64,000 nucleotides of DNA from NCBI GenBank assembly GCA_000687655.1, contig JHWR01000003.1, forward strand, positions 158,077 through 222,076, read 5' to 3'. Under the pieces are notes generated by a model. The model saw only the letters and a program-made list of their open reading frames with translations, did no database searches and was not told where the DNA came from. The stretch's first letter is position 1. Each line of letters starts with the position of its first letter. Both the position numbers and the translations under genes were made by a program. This stretch comes from Lachnospiraceae bacterium YSB2008 (lineage in GTDB: Bacteria > Bacillota > Clostridia > Lachnospirales > Lachnospiraceae). Shown here in pieces: positions 63,510 to 64,000 of this stretch.

Positions 63510-63538
63510 TTGACACCATCATGATATTTTGTTAATAT
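63510..63538 (+). promoter_or_regulatory. promoter of the tRNA-Ser genes
   Basis: Consensus TTGACA (63510-63515), a 17-base spacer and TAATAT (63533-63538) lie 63 bases before the first tRNA. Confidence 0.85.
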
Positions 63539-63601
63539 ACATTTTGCCGCTGAAAAATTGCGGCTAGCTTTATAGCGTTTTAAATAAGGCATTATGACTT
63601 T

Positions 63602-63687
63602 GGAGAGATATCGAAGTGGTCATAACGAGGCGGTCTTGAAAACCGTTTGTCCGCAAGGGCGCGAGGGTTCGAATCCCTCTCTCTCCG
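63602..63687 (+). tRNA. tRNA-Ser (anticodon UGA)
   Basis: GGAGAGA pairs with TCTCTCC (acceptor), discriminator G63687. The anticodon loop CTTGAAA gives UGA. A long variable arm (GTCCGCAAGGGC), typical of serine tRNAs, and the T-arm GAGGG-TTCGAAT-CCCTC are present. CCA is not encoded. Confidence 0.95.
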
Positions 63688-63690
63688 CTA

Positions 63691-63711
63691 CCTAATTAAA
63701 TAATAATTAGG
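63691..63711 (+). repeat. hairpin between the two tRNA genes
   Basis: CCTAATTA and TAATTAGG form a perfect 8-bp stem with a 5-base loop in the tRNA spacer, perhaps a processing site. Confidence 0.5.
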
Positions 63712-63737
63712 ACGCATCAGAGGGCGTTTGGAACTTT

Positions 63738-63826
63738 GGAGAAGTACCCAAGCGGCTGAAGGGGCTCCCCTGGAAAGGGAGTAGGCCGGTAGTCCCGGTG
63801 CGAGGGTTCAAATCCCTCCTTCTCCG
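63738..63826 (+). tRNA. tRNA-Ser (anticodon GGA)
   Basis: GGAGAAG pairs with CTTCTCC (acceptor), discriminator G63826. The anticodon loop CTGGAAA gives GGA. A long variable arm and T-arm GAGGG-TTCAAAT-CCCTC are present. CCA is not encoded. It probably shares a transcript with the upstream tRNA-Ser. Confidence 0.95.
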
Positions 63827-64000
63827 CTCTATACTTTTAGAGGTTTTACCGCCAAAGATGCAATCAAGGACGCTCAGCACATTAAGAATCGCACTACGTG
63901 CGATGGTGCTACGCGGTTAGTCCATGATTTTCGCAGGGCGAAAATCCTGCAACTGCTTGAAAACTTAATAACATGACAACCCCGAAAATTCTTTTAAAAT
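63827..64000. other. downstream end of window, no gene recognised
   Basis: A weak CTCTA/TAGAG hairpin plus GTTTT (63828-63849) may end the tRNA transcript. Further on, TCGCAC-TAC-GTGCGA and GCAGG/CCTGC hairpins are seen. I cannot assign an RNA or protein gene here. Confidence 0.4.

Overview
The window looks like chromosomal DNA of an anaerobic, low-to-moderate GC Firmicute, most likely a Lachnospiraceae member (Butyrivibrio/Lachnospira/Roseburia-like). The clues are a 57-residue clostridial 2[4Fe-4S] ferredoxin, oxygen-sensitive pyruvate formate-lyase (PFL) with its activase, MecA, long-form HPF, SecA with a SEC-C tail, strong AGGAGG ribosome-binding sites, and surface proteins with a degenerate TGD sorting tail. 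The genus is an inference.

Layout. 1-5.5 kb: tRNA/rRNA methyltransferases (trmN6-like, rsmI), ferredoxin, mecA, then leftward transketolase with a small DUF1858 protein. 5.5-8.6 kb: a PFL locus in which the enzyme is split. The large chain (682 aa) stops before the glycyl-radical domain, that domain is a separate 79-aa gene, and between them lies a 73-aa Cys-containing protein that resembles the start of the same domain but lacks the radical glycine. 8.6-16.7 kb is accessory: a membrane DUF1963-like protein, an unreported-size (46 aa) small gene, an AbiE-type toxin-antitoxin pair, and an ECF sigma factor fused to a low-complexity membrane tether. Genes on both sides of the sigma gene share a near-identical ECF-type promoter, suggesting a local regulon. 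16.8-33.3 kb: two parallel modules (ABC ATPase, two ABC-2 permeases, DesK/LiaS-type kinase, NarL-type regulator) flank a TIR-membrane-propeller protein, an AlkD-like protein and a membrane protein; pflA sits between the kinase and regulator genes of the second module.

33.3-38.4 kb: a repeat- and hairpin-rich gap, rpiB, tsaC (both leftward), a secreted NlpC/P60 hydrolase with direct repeats at its promoter, and a membrane-embedded MFS-LuxR regulator. 38.6-46.9 kb: two large cell-surface proteins (822 and 1907 aa), probably controlled by that regulator, because a shared motif occurs in the divergent intergenic region. 47-55.2 kb is housekeeping: hpf, a zinc-ribbon membrane protein, secA, prfB with its programmed +1 frameshift, cheW, hom, lysC. 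55.3-63.4 kb: dCMP deaminase, a YcxB-like protein, a DUF2142-like membrane protein whose frame is broken at a run of eight G, then tsaE, an HTH-Uma2 protein, tsaB, rimI, rnz, tsaD and ispD. Two tRNA-Ser genes close the window.

Themes. Fermentation (ferredoxin, split PFL, PflA, transketolase, RpiB), t6A tRNA modification (tsaB, tsaC, tsaD and tsaE all present) and envelope sensing (tethered sigma, two kinase/ABC systems, TIR receptor, membrane LuxR) dominate. The most unusual items are the split PFL with its Cys-rich companion, the tethered sigma with two matched target promoters, the MFS-LuxR regulator with its candidate operators, and the poly-G switch. All functional calls are read from the sequence without database searches.
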